Notes: generated by a model from the sequence alone, not told the origin. A stretch of 64,000 nt of DNA from Streptomyces sp. DH41 (GCF_029813785.1 NZ_JARVKY010000005.1:1-64000), one strand, 5' to 3'. Counted from the first letter of the stretch, positions 41,789 through 51,135 are shown. Translations and numbers: made by a program.

Positions 41789-42472
41789 ATGGCCGACACG
41801 AATCTCTTCGTCAGCAAGAGTGACTACGCCTACGCGGAACTGCGCGGACAGATCCTGTCGGGGACGCTTCCCGCCGGGACGCGGCTCGCGCAGTACGACC
41901 TCGCGGAGTCGCTGAACATGAGCATCACGCCACTGCGCGAGGCCATCCGCCGCCTCAGCAGCGAGGGCCTGGTCACCGTCGAGACGCATCGCGACGTCCG
42001 CGTGTCCACCATGAGTTCGGACGAGGCCCGGCAGCTGTTCGAGGTTCGCCTGTCCCTGGATCCCACGGCCGCGGAACTCGCCGCCCGGCGGCGCACCGAC
42101 GAGGACATCGCCGTCATGCGGTCCGCCGTCACGCGGCTGCTGCCCGTCACCCGCCTGTGGGGCGAGGAGGCACTCACGGCCCACCGCGCCTTCCACCAGG
42201 CGCTCTACCGCGCCTCGCACAACGACGTCCTCATCCGCCTGCTGGACGACCTGTGGGACAAGTCCGACCGTTACCGGCGCCTCGGTCTCGAACTCCCGCC
42301 CGGCGACGAACCCCGCACCCGCGACCTCCAGGAGCACCACCAGCTCGTCGACCTCATCGAGGACGGCCGGGCCGCCGAGGCCGCTCAGCTGATGCGCGAC
42401 CACATCACCCACAGCCTCACCGCCAACGCGATCAGCGCCCTGGAAGACCGTGAAGGCGCCCGTACCGGCTGA
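41789..42472 (+). CDS. GntR family regulator (FadR/FCD subfamily)
   Basis: A 227-aa regulator. The winged helix (YAELRGQILSGTLPAGTRL then SITPLREAIRRLSSEGLV) is followed by an all-helical FCD effector domain. That domain has the metal/ligand residues Asp-xxx-His (LDPTAAELAARR) and later His residues (AHRAFHQALYRASHN, EHHQLVD). It probably binds tartrate or a related acid and controls tarD and the dctA unit. The ATG at 41789 is chosen; a start 60 bp upstream would add non-conserved residues. Confidence 0.88.
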   Translation: MADTNLFVSKSDYAYAELRGQILSGTLPAGTRLAQYDLAESLNMSITPLREAIRRLSSEGLVTVETHRDVRVSTMSSDEARQLFEVRLSLDPTAAELAARRRTDEDIAVMRSAVTRLLPVTRLWGEEALTAHRAFHQALYRASHNDVLIRLLDDLWDKSDRYRRLGLELPPGDEPRTRDLQEHHQLVDLIEDGRAAEAAQLMRDHITHSLTANAISALEDREGARTG

Positions 42473-42499
42473 GGTGCTGATGGACATCCGTCAGCTGGA

Positions 42500-42835
42500 G
42501 TACTCTCGGCGATCGCATCGGGACGGTCCCGCACGTGAAATGGTCGCGCAACACCGCGTGGGTACGCTCAGTGGCGTCCGGAGGCAGTCCGTAGCCGTTG
42601 ACCATGACCTCCTGCGACCTCAGCGCGGCCAAGTCCTGTTCGTGGATGCAGACGGGCACGTCGCAGTCGGCGATACCTGCGACGTGGTCCTCGTGTGCGT
42701 GGCTCACGAAGACCAGGTTCTTGCGGTGCCGCGGACGAGGACGGAGTTGGCGTAGGGGTAGGCGCCCCGTTCGGCGCCCACCAGGACGGTGACTCCGCTG
42801 TCGATGCTCGTGAGCCTTGGGAAGAGTGTGCCCCC
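42500..42835 (-). pseudogene. Broken metallo-beta-lactamase-fold hydrolase
   Basis: The minus strand encodes LTSIDSGVTVLVGAERGAYPYANSVLVRGTAR. After a small deletion and frame change it continues NLVFVSHAHEDHVAGIADCDVPV and LRSQEVMVNGYGLPP. HAHEDH is the zinc motif HxHxDH with a Glu. The strand that should join the parts (VLIDPS...) is missing, and the C-terminal two thirds of the fold is absent. Confidence 0.7.
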
Positions 42836-42865
42836 GGCCGACGTGGCGTCCGGAGCGGGGTGCGG

Positions 42866-43190
42866 AATCAGCCGCGCAGCGCGAGGCGAAGTTCTTCGGC
42901 AGCGCCGCCCAGCGGAGAGCCGCTGCGAAGTCGGCGAGGAGGCGGCCCGTGTCAGCCGGGGTGCGGTTGGTGACGAACCATGGGGGGCTTGGGGGACAAG
43001 GCCGTCTTCCCGTGCAGGAGGGTCGGGGCGCAGGGTGGAACAGGCAGCGACGGCTTCGCCGCGGAGTGTGACCTCTTGGGCGATTTCGGCGAGCTGGTCT
43101 TCGAGGGGGCGGCCGGGGGCGTCGGCCCATTCGCTTGCCCGGTGTGGCCGGCCGCCGCCAGGACCAAGCGGCGGTGTAGGCACGGGGGAG
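42866..43190 (-). pseudogene. Degenerate ORF of unknown family
   Basis: Minus-strand pieces in two or three frames with GC3 bias: EWADAPGRPLEDQLAEIAQEV, then FVTNRTPADTGRLLADFAAA, then GSPLGGAAEELRLALRG and a stop. It looks like the 3' part of a frameshifted gene. I cannot name the family. Confidence 0.35.
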
Positions 43191-43359
43191 GGCCGAGCGG
43201 AGATCTGATCCACGAGTACTTCTCGGCCGCGGGAGGTTCCTTCTCGGTCGGGAGGTGCTCGATCCTGTTCTCCTCGGACTTCGTACTCGGGTCCCTCGCC
43301 GTCGCCGTCGCCGAGCAGGACGCTGTTCAAGCCGTGAACTACGCGACGAATGAACGCCT

Positions 43360-43389
43360 GCAGCCCCGAGCCCAGGAGCTCGGGGCTGC
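43360..43389 (-). terminator. Strong hairpin downstream of the first secreted GH32 gene
   Basis: Perfect 12-bp stem GCAGCCCCGAGC / GCTCGGGGCTGC with a 6-nt loop, 53 bp beyond the GH32 stop. Confidence 0.75.
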
Positions 43390-43441
43390 GCCGGCCGTTA
43401 TGGGCCGGGCTGTCGTCCCAGTGTGTGGTTGAGCGCCTGGA

Positions 43442-46400
43442 TCAGTCGGTCATGTTGCCCATCTTCCAGACGGTCATGGACTTGACGGTGCTGCCGTCGC
43501 CGAAGAGACGCAGGCCGAGGGAGTCCTGGCGGAAGGGGTAGGCGCGGGTGGTGATGGACTTGTGGTTGTTCGCGTACGCCTCGACCATCGAGCGGTCAAG
43601 GAACACGTCGAGGGTCAGGGTGCCGTTGGAGAGAGCCAGCGGGCCCTTGTGGATGCCGAAGCCGGGTTCGGCGCTGGAGTTGTTCCCGGAGCGTGTCCGG
43701 TCGACGCCCAGCTGTCCGGCGGGGGCGTCGTAGAAGAGGCGGGTGCGTTCTTCGTCTCCGGGGCTGCGGAGCACGTCGAGGCCGAAGGTGTCGGCGCTGC
43801 CGCGTTCCAAGGTGAGCTTGATATGGAGCATGTCCCCCTTGATGCCGGCCAGTCGGGTGTTGGCGTCGGTGAGAGAGGTCGGCGTGCTGATGTCCAGGAG
43901 TGGTTCCCCGGTGTGGAGGCGGGAGACCTCCTCCACGGGGCGGAATCCGAGGTCGCCGTCGGGCCGCATGGACAGTTCGATGGGCAGGCCCGCGTTGTGG
44001 GCCCAGCCGGCGTCGTAGTGGGCGCGTTCGGTGCGGCGGTCCTGGGCGATGCTGAAGACGAGGGAGCGTCCCTTGTCGTCCACCGTTCCGCTGGGTCCGG
44101 TGAAGTGGTCGCCGTAGTCCATGAGCCGGGGTTCGGTGGTGTCGGGGGTCCAGCGGCGTGTCTGGGCGTCCCAGGTGCCGACCCAGTAGTAGACGTACTT
44201 GCTGCTGTACTCGCCGGGACCGGAGGGGAAGGCCGGGTTGACGAGCAGGGCCCGGCGCTCGCGGCCCTGGGCGTCCTTGCCGATGGGCAGGAAAGTGGGC
44301 AGCTCCCAGACCTGGCCGGTCTTGGGGTGGGCCGCCACGTCACCGGTCATCAGGGGACCCGAGTAGGTCCAGTCGGTGAGGTTCTTGGAGGTGTAGAGGA
44401 GGGCGGTGCCGCCGACGTCCTTGCCGTCGGTGGTCTGGACGCCGGAGCCCATCAGTTGGAACCAGGTGTCTTTCTCCTTCCAGACGAAGGGGTCGCGGAA
44501 GTCGCCGAAGCGGACCTTGTGTCCGGCACCGACGTCCAGGTCGGCGGTCTGGCTGGTGACGAGGGTGGGGTGCATCTTCCACTCGACCAGGTCGCTGTCG
44601 TCGGGGTCGACGGGGCGGGCGAGCCCGGTCGCCTGGTTGGGGCGCTGGGAGTCGTTGCCGGCGGTGAACAGCAGGACGGGCACGCCGTTCTCGTCGTAGG
44701 CGGCGTCACCGGACCAGACCCCGTCGGGGGCCACGCTGTCCTCGGTGGGCGCGAGGGCGACGGGCAGGTCGCGCCAGTGGACCAGGTCCTCGCTCACCGC
44801 GTGTCCCCAGGCGATGTTGTGCCAGTAGGGGCCGTGGGAGTTGTGCTGGTAGAAGAGGTGGTACTTGCCCTTGTACTGGATGGGGGCGTGGGGCTCGTTC
44901 ATCCAGTGGTTCGGGGCGGTGAAGTGGTAGCCGGGACGGTAGCGGTCACCGTCGTACCGGGAGCGGTCCATCTCCATCCGGGCCTTGGGGGTGATGCCGC
45001 CCGCGAAGGTCTGCACGTCCTTCTGGTGGCCGGCTGTGACCGACGCCGGAGTGAGGGCGCTGTTGTGGACCTTCACCTCGTCGATGAGCCCGTTGAACAT
45101 GTTGACGGCGAACGTGCCGTTGATGATGGCGGGCTGGTTGTGACGGCCGATGATCAGGGGGACGTCGGCCTTGGCCAGCCGTGCGCCGGTGGGGACGGTG
45201 GTCTGGGCGACCTGTTCGCCGTTGAGGAAGAGCCTGATCGCGCCCTCGCCCGGCGCGAACACGGCGGACAGGTGCGCCCACTCGCCCGCGGCCAGGGCCG
45301 CCTGCTTCGGGACCGTCACCTCGTGCCACGCGTCGCCGGTTCCGATGCCGAACTGCCACCTGCCGTGCCGGCCGACACCGAGGGAGAAGCCCCGCTTGGC
45401 CGCCTTGTCGTGCTGGTTGACGACGGCGGACGGCTTGCCTTCGTCTCCCCACTCGAACGCACGCGGTGCGACCCACGCCTCGACGGTCAGGCCGTCGGTG
45501 GGCAGCTGCGTCTGGGCTGCGGCGCGGGTGACCCAGGTGGAGTAGCCGTCGAACAACAGGGCGCCGGAGAGTACCCCGTCGGCTTCGTCCTTCGGGCGCC
45601 AGAGCGGGCCGCTGTCGGGCTTGTACTGCGCGTCGTTGAAGACGTAGCTGATGGGGTCGGCGGCCTGGCTGACCTTCTCCCTGGTCGTGGTCCCCTTCCC
45701 CTCGCTGAAGTCCCAGTGGGCGGCGAGTCCCCGCTGAGAGGGATCGGGTGCGGGGTCGGTGCCGACGCGGACGTCGTCGAGGTTGATGTGGCCCCAGCCG
45801 CCGGTGGCCTTGTCCACGACGGTGACGCGCAGCTGCTCGCCGAGGTGCGCGCGGGCGTCCCAGGTGACGCGTCGGTACGCCTCGTCGTCGGTGCCGGTGG
45901 CCTTGTGCAGAATGGTTCCGTCGCGGGTCGTCAGGGCCGCGTACAGGTCGTTCTCGTTGCGGCCGCCGGAGACCAGGACGCTGACCATGCCGGTACCGGT
46001 CAGGGTGAACGGCTCGGACGTCGCCGTCCCGGTGAGGGCGTCGCTGCCGGCGGCGAACCCCCACAGGTGGCGGGTGCCCGCGTGGTTGAAGCAGCAGCCC
46101 CAGCCCCAGCCGGTCTTGTCCGTGACGGCACCGTTGAACGCGGTTCCGGTGGTGGTCCAGCCCTTGAGGTCGCCGGTCTCGAAGCCGGGGTTCGACAAGG
46201 TTGCCGCGGTGGGTGCGGGGTCGGTGCCGACGCGGACGTCGTCGAGGTTGATGTGGCCCCAGCCGCCGGTGGCCTTGTCCACGACGGTGACGCGCAGCTG
46301 CTTGCCCAGGTGCGCGCGGGCGTCCCAGGTGACGCGTCGGTACGCCTCGTCGTCGGTGCCGGTGGCCTTGTGCAGAATGGTTCCGTCGCGGGTCGTCAGG

Positions 46401-46792
46401 GCCGCGTACAGGTCGTTTTCGTCACGGCCGCCGGAGACCAGGACGCTGACCATGCCGGTACCGGTCAGGGTGAACGGCTCGGACGTCGCCGTCCCGGTGG
46501 CGGCGTCACCGCCCGCGGCGAACCCCCACAGGTGGTAGGAGCCCTGCTGGTTGAAGCAGCAGCCCCAGCCCCAGCCCGGGTCGTCGGTGACCGCTCCGGT
46601 GAAGGCGGTTCCGGTGGTGGTCCAGCCGCTGAGGTCGCCGGACTCGAAGTCGGGGTTGGACAGGCTGGTCTCGGCCGCGTCTGCGGTCTGCGTCATCAGG
46701 GGTGATGTCAGGCCCAGGCATATCGCGAGTGCGAGCAGCAGACGCACCAGACTGTGTCTGGTCGCGGCTCTCGATGGTGCACGGGTTCGCAT
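43442..46792 (-). CDS. Secreted multidomain GH32 fructan hydrolase with duplicated N-terminal modules
   Basis: A 1,116-aa exported enzyme. Residues 1-40 are a signal peptide (hydrophobic core LVRLLLALAICLGL, cut after ADAA). Residues about 41-195 and 196-350 are two near-identical ~155-aa beta-sandwich-like modules (each with LSNPxFExGDLxGWTTTGTAF, WGWGCCFN, LWGFAAG and GWGHINLDDVRVG). Residues 355-600 form a LamG-like domain, followed by GH32. The catalytic motif reads WMNEPHAP: Glu633 is where the usual WMNDPNG has its nucleophile Asp. The RDP motif is FRDPFVW, and WELP replaces the usual EC. It probably digests inulin or levan outside the cell. It lies 105 bp downstream of a second secreted GH32 gene on the same strand. 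Confidence 0.9.
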   Translation of the reverse strand: MRTRAPSRAATRHSLVRLLLALAICLGLTSPLMTQTADAAETSLSNPDFESGDLSGWTTTGTAFTGAVTDDPGWGWGCCFNQQGSYHLWGFAAGGDAATGTATSEPFTLTGTGMVSVLVSGGRDENDLYAALTTRDGTILHKATGTDDEAYRRVTWDARAHLGKQLRVTVVDKATGGWGHINLDDVRVGTDPAPTAATLSNPGFETGDLKGWTTTGTAFNGAVTDKTGWGWGCCFNHAGTRHLWGFAAGSDALTGTATSEPFTLTGTGMVSVLVSGGRNENDLYAALTTRDGTILHKATGTDDEAYRRVTWDARAHLGEQLRVTVVDKATGGWGHINLDDVRVGTDPAPDPSQRGLAAHWDFSEGKGTTTREKVSQAADPISYVFNDAQYKPDSGPLWRPKDEADGVLSGALLFDGYSTWVTRAAAQTQLPTDGLTVEAWVAPRAFEWGDEGKPSAVVNQHDKAAKRGFSLGVGRHGRWQFGIGTGDAWHEVTVPKQAALAAGEWAHLSAVFAPGEGAIRLFLNGEQVAQTTVPTGARLAKADVPLIIGRHNQPAIINGTFAVNMFNGLIDEVKVHNSALTPASVTAGHQKDVQTFAGGITPKARMEMDRSRYDGDRYRPGYHFTAPNHWMNEPHAPIQYKGKYHLFYQHNSHGPYWHNIAWGHAVSEDLVHWRDLPVALAPTEDSVAPDGVWSGDAAYDENGVPVLLFTAGNDSQRPNQATGLARPVDPDDSDLVEWKMHPTLVTSQTADLDVGAGHKVRFGDFRDPFVWKEKDTWFQLMGSGVQTTDGKDVGGTALLYTSKNLTDWTYSGPLMTGDVAAHPKTGQVWELPTFLPIGKDAQGRERRALLVNPAFPSGPGEYSSKYVYYWVGTWDAQTRRWTPDTTEPRLMDYGDHFTGPSGTVDDKGRSLVFSIAQDRRTERAHYDAGWAHNAGLPIELSMRPDGDLGFRPVEEVSRLHTGEPLLDISTPTSLTDANTRLAGIKGDMLHIKLTLERGSADTFGLDVLRSPGDEERTRLFYDAPAGQLGVDRTRSGNNSSAEPGFGIHKGPLALSNGTLTLDVFLDRSMVEAYANNHKSITTRAYPFRQDSLGLRLFGDGSTVKSMTVWKMGNMTD
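45747..46676 (-). repeat. Tandem 465-bp intragenic duplication
   Basis: Bases 45747-46211 and 46212-46676 are nearly identical over long blocks. They encode the two N-terminal modules of the GH32 protein. The offset is exactly 465 bp (155 codons), so the frame is kept. High DNA identity suggests a recent duplication or gene conversion. Confidence 0.85.
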
Positions 46793-46897
46793 GCGAACCT
46801 CCGTCGGTGTGGGGTTGGTTGATCGGGCGGAAAGGACGTCGGCCCTCGGCGCGGCACGGTCCGCCCGTCGGCGCGTGCATCGGGCCGGAATCGGGGG

Positions 46898-49831
46898 TCA
46901 GGAGCGCCGGACGGGGACGTTGACGTCGGCGACGTTGATGTGACCCCAGCCCCCGTCGGCCCGGTCGACCACCTCGATGTAGATCCGGTCGCCGATGTGG
47001 GCGGAGAGGTCGAAGACGACGCGGTGGTACTGCTCGGTGCTACGGCCGGTGGCCTTGGCCAGGACCTTGCCGTCGTCGGCGCGGACGGCCGCCGCGTAGA
47101 GCCGGTCGGGGTCGTTGCCGCCGGACACGAGCAGGTCGATCACACCGTCTCCGCCGAGGAGCACGGTGGTGGAGCGCAGGACGCCGGTGGCGTCGTCTCC
47201 GCCCGCGTCCGGGTTGAAGCCCCACAGGTGGTGGCCTGCCGGGTCGTCTTCGGTCTCGGCCTGGTAGAAGGGGCCGCCCCAGCCCCAGTCGGTGCGGGTG
47301 GTGACGTTGGCGTCGCCGAAGGTCGTGCCGGAGACGACGGTCCATCCGGTGAGGTCGCCGGTGGCGAAGTCGTGGTTGGGCAGCGCGTCGACGTCCGCCG
47401 GGCGCGGCGGGTCGTACGCGGCGGGCACGGCCGGCGTGTCGTAGGCGCCGTTCATGCGCCAGACGTCCAGGGACACGACACGGGCCGATCCGCCCTCGCT
47501 GGTCAGCCGCAGGCCGGTGGCGTCCTCGCGGGTGGGATAGACGCGGCTGGTGATGCTGTGGGTGCCGTTGACGTACGCCTCCAGCATCGAGCGGTCGAGC
47601 AGGACCCTGAGCGCGAGGCGCCCGCCGTCGAGTGCGACGTTGCCTCCGTGGACGCCCTTGCGGACGTCCGGGTCGAGGCTGGAGCGACCGCGGTCGATCA
47701 GGAAGCGGTGCTCGGCCGTGTCGTAGGTCAGCAGGGTCTGTTCGGTGCCGTCGGCGCAGGCCCGTACCGCCAGGGTGATCGTGCGCGCGCCGCGCGGTTC
47801 GATGACGGCGCTGATGTCGAGCAGGTCGCCGGAGACTGCGGCGAGCCGCCGGTTCGCTTCCGCCACCGAGGTCTGCCGGATGCGGGCGAGTCGCTTGCCC
47901 CGCAGACCGGCGGCCTCGGCGATCGGTTCGACCCCGAGGGTTCCGTCCTGGCGCAGGGAGACGGAGACAGGCATGCCGGCGTTGTGCGCCCAGCCGGACT
48001 GGGCGTGCTGCTGCTCGGTGCGGCGGTCCTGGGTGATGCTGAAGATCACGGACCGGCCGTCGGGGGTGACGAAGCCGGAGGGGCCGGTGAAGTGCTCGCC
48101 GAAGTCGAACTCGCGGGGCTTGTCGTGGTCGGGCACGAAGCGGTGCTCGCGCTTGTCGAAGGTGCCGATCCAGTAGTACGTGTGCTTGACGGCGTTCGGG
48201 TTGAACCCCTCCCACCACGGACAGATCAGCAGGATGTGCTTTCCGGTGCGCCGGCCGCGGGGGCCGGGAAGCGGGAGGAGCACCGGCAGCTCCCACACCT
48301 CACCGGGCTCGGGCACCTTGGCGAGGTCGTTCCAGTGCAGCGGACCCTGGTAGGTCCAGGGCCCCTCGGGCCGGCGGGCCGTGTAGAGGAGAGCGGTTCC
48401 GCCATGCTTGCGGGTGACCTGAGCGCCGTCGTAGTCGACGATGCCGCTGCCGACGAGCTGGTACCAGACGCCGTCCTCCTCCCAGACGAACGGGTCGCGG
48501 AAGTTCTCCGCCCACGCGGTTCCCGGGCCGGCCGGCAGACCGGCCGGGGCTTCGGTGACCGGTTCGGAGCGCATCGTCCAGGTGGGCAGGTCGGTGTCAC
48601 CGTCGGCCTGGTAGGTGGACAGGGCGAGGCCGGTGCGCTGGCGGTAGGGCAGGCGGTCGTCGCCGCCGGTGAAGAAGAGGACTGGTCCGCGGTCGCCGTC
48701 GACGCAGGCGGAGCCCGACCAGATGCCGTCCGGGCCGGGCGAGTCCGCGGCGGGGGCGAGGGCGATGGGAAGGTCGCGCCAGTGCACCATGTCGGTGCTG
48801 ACGGCGTGCCCCCAGTGGATCTGCCCCCAGAACGGTCCGAGCGGGTCGTGCTGGTAGAAGATGTGGTACTTGCCCTTGAAGTACACGGGCGCGTGCGGCT
48901 CGTTCATCCAGTGCCAGGGCGGCAGCATGTGGAACTGGGGGCGGTGCCGGTCGCCGTCGAAGCGGGTCCGGTGGGGGGCCAGGTCCGGGCGGGGCACGCG
49001 GTGACCGGGCAGGGCGGCGGTCTTCTCGGAGTGCTCGCGCTGTGCCGTCGCGTCGTCCAGGGCGCCCGGGCGGATGACGAGGCTGTCCATCAGGCCCATG
49101 TACATGTTGGCGTGGAACTCGCCGTTGAGCAGGGTCGGGTGGTTGTGCTTCCCGATGAGGAGAGGCTCGCCGGACGCCGGTTCGGGGGCCTTGTCCGGGG
49201 TGGTGGCGGTGCCGATCAGGCGGCCGTCGAGGTAGAGACGCAGCTGGTGGGCGGCCGGGTCGTAGGTGGCCGCGACGTGGCTCCACCGGCCTTTGGCGGC
49301 CGGACGGTCCGGGGCGCCCTTGACCTCGATCAGGTCGGTGCCGAAGCCGAGCTGGAAGACGATCTGCCCGAAGCGGCGCAGTCCGAGCAGGAAGCCGGTC
49401 CTGGCGCCCGGGTCGTGCTGGTTGACCAGGGCCTGGGGCTTGCCGTCGATGCCGTGCTCGTAGGCGTACGGGGCGATCCACACGTCGACGGTCACGCCGT
49501 CGGCGAGGTCGAGCTTGCCCGGCCCTTCGGCGGTGACGTAGGTGGAGCAGCCGTCGAAGTACAGGGCCCGCCCGCGTACGCCACGGCGGCGTACGGGGTC
49601 GCTGTCGGGCTTGTACCGGGCGTCGTTGAAGACGTACTCCACCGGGGTGGCCGATCCGGAGACCGCCTCGCGGGCGACCGTGCCGGACCGCTCGTCGAAG
49701 TCCCAGCGGGCGGTGGGCTTCTGCGGGCCGGACCGACCGCCGGCGGCGGCGAAAGCGGGCGAGAACGAGAGGGGCACGACGGCGCCGCCGACGGCGGCGG
49801 ACACGACCGCGAGCGCGGTTCTTCTCCTCAT
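46898..49831 (-). CDS. Secreted multidomain GH32 fructan hydrolase with C-terminal module
   Basis: A 977-aa exported enzyme. The N-terminus MRRRTALAVVSAAVGGAVV resembles a signal peptide, cut after FAAA. Residues ~40-270 form a LamG-like domain (ARWDFDERSG, YVFNDARYKPDS). GH32 follows with WMNEPHAP (Glu311 in place of the nucleophile Asp), FRDPFVWEEDG and WELPVLLP. The C-terminal ~150 residues repeat the module found twice at the N-terminus of the neighbouring GH32 (LPNHDFATGDLTGW, GWGGPFY, GWGHINVADVNV). Domain order is therefore swapped between the two paralogues. The ATG at 49831 has AGGAG upstream. Divergent from the lacI-type gene. Confidence 0.9.
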   Translation of the reverse strand: MRRRTALAVVSAAVGGAVVPLSFSPAFAAAGGRSGPQKPTARWDFDERSGTVAREAVSGSATPVEYVFNDARYKPDSDPVRRRGVRGRALYFDGCSTYVTAEGPGKLDLADGVTVDVWIAPYAYEHGIDGKPQALVNQHDPGARTGFLLGLRRFGQIVFQLGFGTDLIEVKGAPDRPAAKGRWSHVAATYDPAAHQLRLYLDGRLIGTATTPDKAPEPASGEPLLIGKHNHPTLLNGEFHANMYMGLMDSLVIRPGALDDATAQREHSEKTAALPGHRVPRPDLAPHRTRFDGDRHRPQFHMLPPWHWMNEPHAPVYFKGKYHIFYQHDPLGPFWGQIHWGHAVSTDMVHWRDLPIALAPAADSPGPDGIWSGSACVDGDRGPVLFFTGGDDRLPYRQRTGLALSTYQADGDTDLPTWTMRSEPVTEAPAGLPAGPGTAWAENFRDPFVWEEDGVWYQLVGSGIVDYDGAQVTRKHGGTALLYTARRPEGPWTYQGPLHWNDLAKVPEPGEVWELPVLLPLPGPRGRRTGKHILLICPWWEGFNPNAVKHTYYWIGTFDKREHRFVPDHDKPREFDFGEHFTGPSGFVTPDGRSVIFSITQDRRTEQQHAQSGWAHNAGMPVSVSLRQDGTLGVEPIAEAAGLRGKRLARIRQTSVAEANRRLAAVSGDLLDISAVIEPRGARTITLAVRACADGTEQTLLTYDTAEHRFLIDRGRSSLDPDVRKGVHGGNVALDGGRLALRVLLDRSMLEAYVNGTHSITSRVYPTREDATGLRLTSEGGSARVVSLDVWRMNGAYDTPAVPAAYDPPRPADVDALPNHDFATGDLTGWTVVSGTTFGDANVTTRTDWGWGGPFYQAETEDDPAGHHLWGFNPDAGGDDATGVLRSTTVLLGGDGVIDLLVSGGNDPDRLYAAAVRADDGKVLAKATGRSTEQYHRVVFDLSAHIGDRIYIEVVDRADGGWGHINVADVNVPVRRS

Positions 49832-49873
49832 GCTGGCTCCTGGGATGGGTGACGGACGGCGACCTGACGGGAT

Positions 49874-49889
49874 GCCAATTCGATTTAGG
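49874..49889. promoter_or_regulatory. LacI-type operator 1 (GH32 side)
   Basis: GCCAATTCGATTTAGG, matching operator 2 at 13 of 16 positions, 43 bp upstream of the GH32 start. Confidence 0.6.
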
Positions 49890-50064
49890 TGATGGATCGG
49901 CATGGTTCGCGCGCCGTCTCCGCTAAAGCAAGAGCTAACGCACACGGATCTCAACTTCGCGTTGCCCAACAGCGGATGAATCGCCATAGATCGCCACTGT
50001 TACGTAGGCGAGATGTCCGGGGTATTGACAGCGCATGACAGGTGGAGCACTCTCATCGCGTCCT

Positions 50065-50080
50065 GCTAATCCGATTTAGC
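50065..50080. promoter_or_regulatory. LacI-type operator 2 (regulator side)
   Basis: Near-perfect palindrome GCTAATCCGATTTAGC with a central CG, 20 bp before the LacI gene start. The form and place fit a LacI/GalR repressor site. Confidence 0.75.
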
Positions 50081-50100
50081 CGAGCGGAGCTGATCCACTG

Positions 50101-51135
50101 ATGTCCGAACGCCGCGTGACCATGGCCGACGTCGCCCGCGAGGCGGGCGTGTCGCCGACGACCGCGTCGTTCGCCCTGTCCGGCCGCACCGACATGCGCA
50201 TCTCGGACGCCTCCCGGGAACGGGTTCTGGAAGCGGCCAGGCGACTGGGCTACCGTCCGAACGTCACCGCGCGCAGCCTCCGGACGAAGTCCACGCAGAC
50301 CATCGGGCTCGTATCGGACCGGATCACCACCACGCCGTTCGCCGGCGACGTCATCCGCGGCGCCATGGAGGCCGCCCGCGAGCAGGACCACCTGCTGTTC
50401 ATCACAGAGGCCGGCGGCGACCGCGCCGCCGAGTCGTCCCTGGTCCACGCCCTGCTGGACCGCCAGGTCGACGCCGTGATCTACGCATCCATGTTCACCC
50501 GCTACGTGACCCCGCCGAAGGAGCTGTTCGGCCGCCCGGTGGTGCTGCTGAACTGCCTGGCCCCGGGTTTCGACGCCCCCTCCGTCGTCCCGGACGAACT
50601 GGAGGCCGGCCGGGACGCGGCCCGCGCCCTGCTCGCGGCCGGCCACACCGGGGGCATCTGGGCGATCGGCGGCCACCAGGCCGTCCCGGCCACGCCGGAG
50701 GGGATCATCGCCGGCAACGAGCGCATGCGCGGCCTGGAGGAAGTACTGCGCGAGGGCGGCGCCCACCTGGACGGCGTCATCGAGAGCGACTGGGACACGC
50801 TGGACGGCTACCGGGAGGTGTCCGCCCTGCTGGCGGCTGGGACCCGTCCCCGGGCGCTGGTGTGCCTGGCCGACCGGGTGTCCTTCGGCGCCTACCAGGC
50901 GCTCGGTGAGGCGGGGCTGTCGGTGCCCGGCGACGTGTCGGTGATCTCCTTCGACGACCAGGACATCGCGTCCGTGCTGCGTCCGGCCCTCACCACACTG
51001 AAGCTGCCGCACTACCAGCTCGGACGCCTCGCCGTGGAGTTGATCCTCCGCGGCGGGCCGCTCGAAGCGGCCGTACACCGCGTGCCCATGCCACTGCGGG
51101 AGCGCGCCTCCCTCGGTGCCCCCGCCGGGGAGTGA
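50101..51135 (+). CDS. LacI family repressor of the fructan locus
   Basis: A 344-aa LacI/GalR regulator. The N-terminal helix-turn-helix is TMADVAREAGVSPTTASFALSG with the hinge helix RPNVTARSLRT. The periplasmic-binding-protein-like sugar domain follows, ending FDDQDIASVLRPALTTL. It is divergent from the secreted GH32 gene and upstream of the ABC importer; two matching palindromes flank the divergent promoter. It should repress the locus until a fructan-derived sugar binds. Confidence 0.92.
   Translation: MSERRVTMADVAREAGVSPTTASFALSGRTDMRISDASRERVLEAARRLGYRPNVTARSLRTKSTQTIGLVSDRITTTPFAGDVIRGAMEAAREQDHLLFITEAGGDRAAESSLVHALLDRQVDAVIYASMFTRYVTPPKELFGRPVVLLNCLAPGFDAPSVVPDELEAGRDAARALLAAGHTGGIWAIGGHQAVPATPEGIIAGNERMRGLEEVLREGGAHLDGVIESDWDTLDGYREVSALLAAGTRPRALVCLADRVSFGAYQALGEAGLSVPGDVSVISFDDQDIASVLRPALTTLKLPHYQLGRLAVELILRGGPLEAAVHRVPMPLRERASLGAPAGE

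Noticed and set aside
43562..46705. 1,047-aa open frame on the plus strand
   Set aside because: Antisense shadow of the GH32 gene; composition (Val/Gly/Asp/Ala-rich, repetitive) is typical of reverse frames in high-GC DNA, and no motif is present.
46940..49852. 970-aa open frame on the plus strand
   Set aside because: Antisense of the second GH32 gene; no domain, and GC3 pattern belongs to the minus-strand gene.
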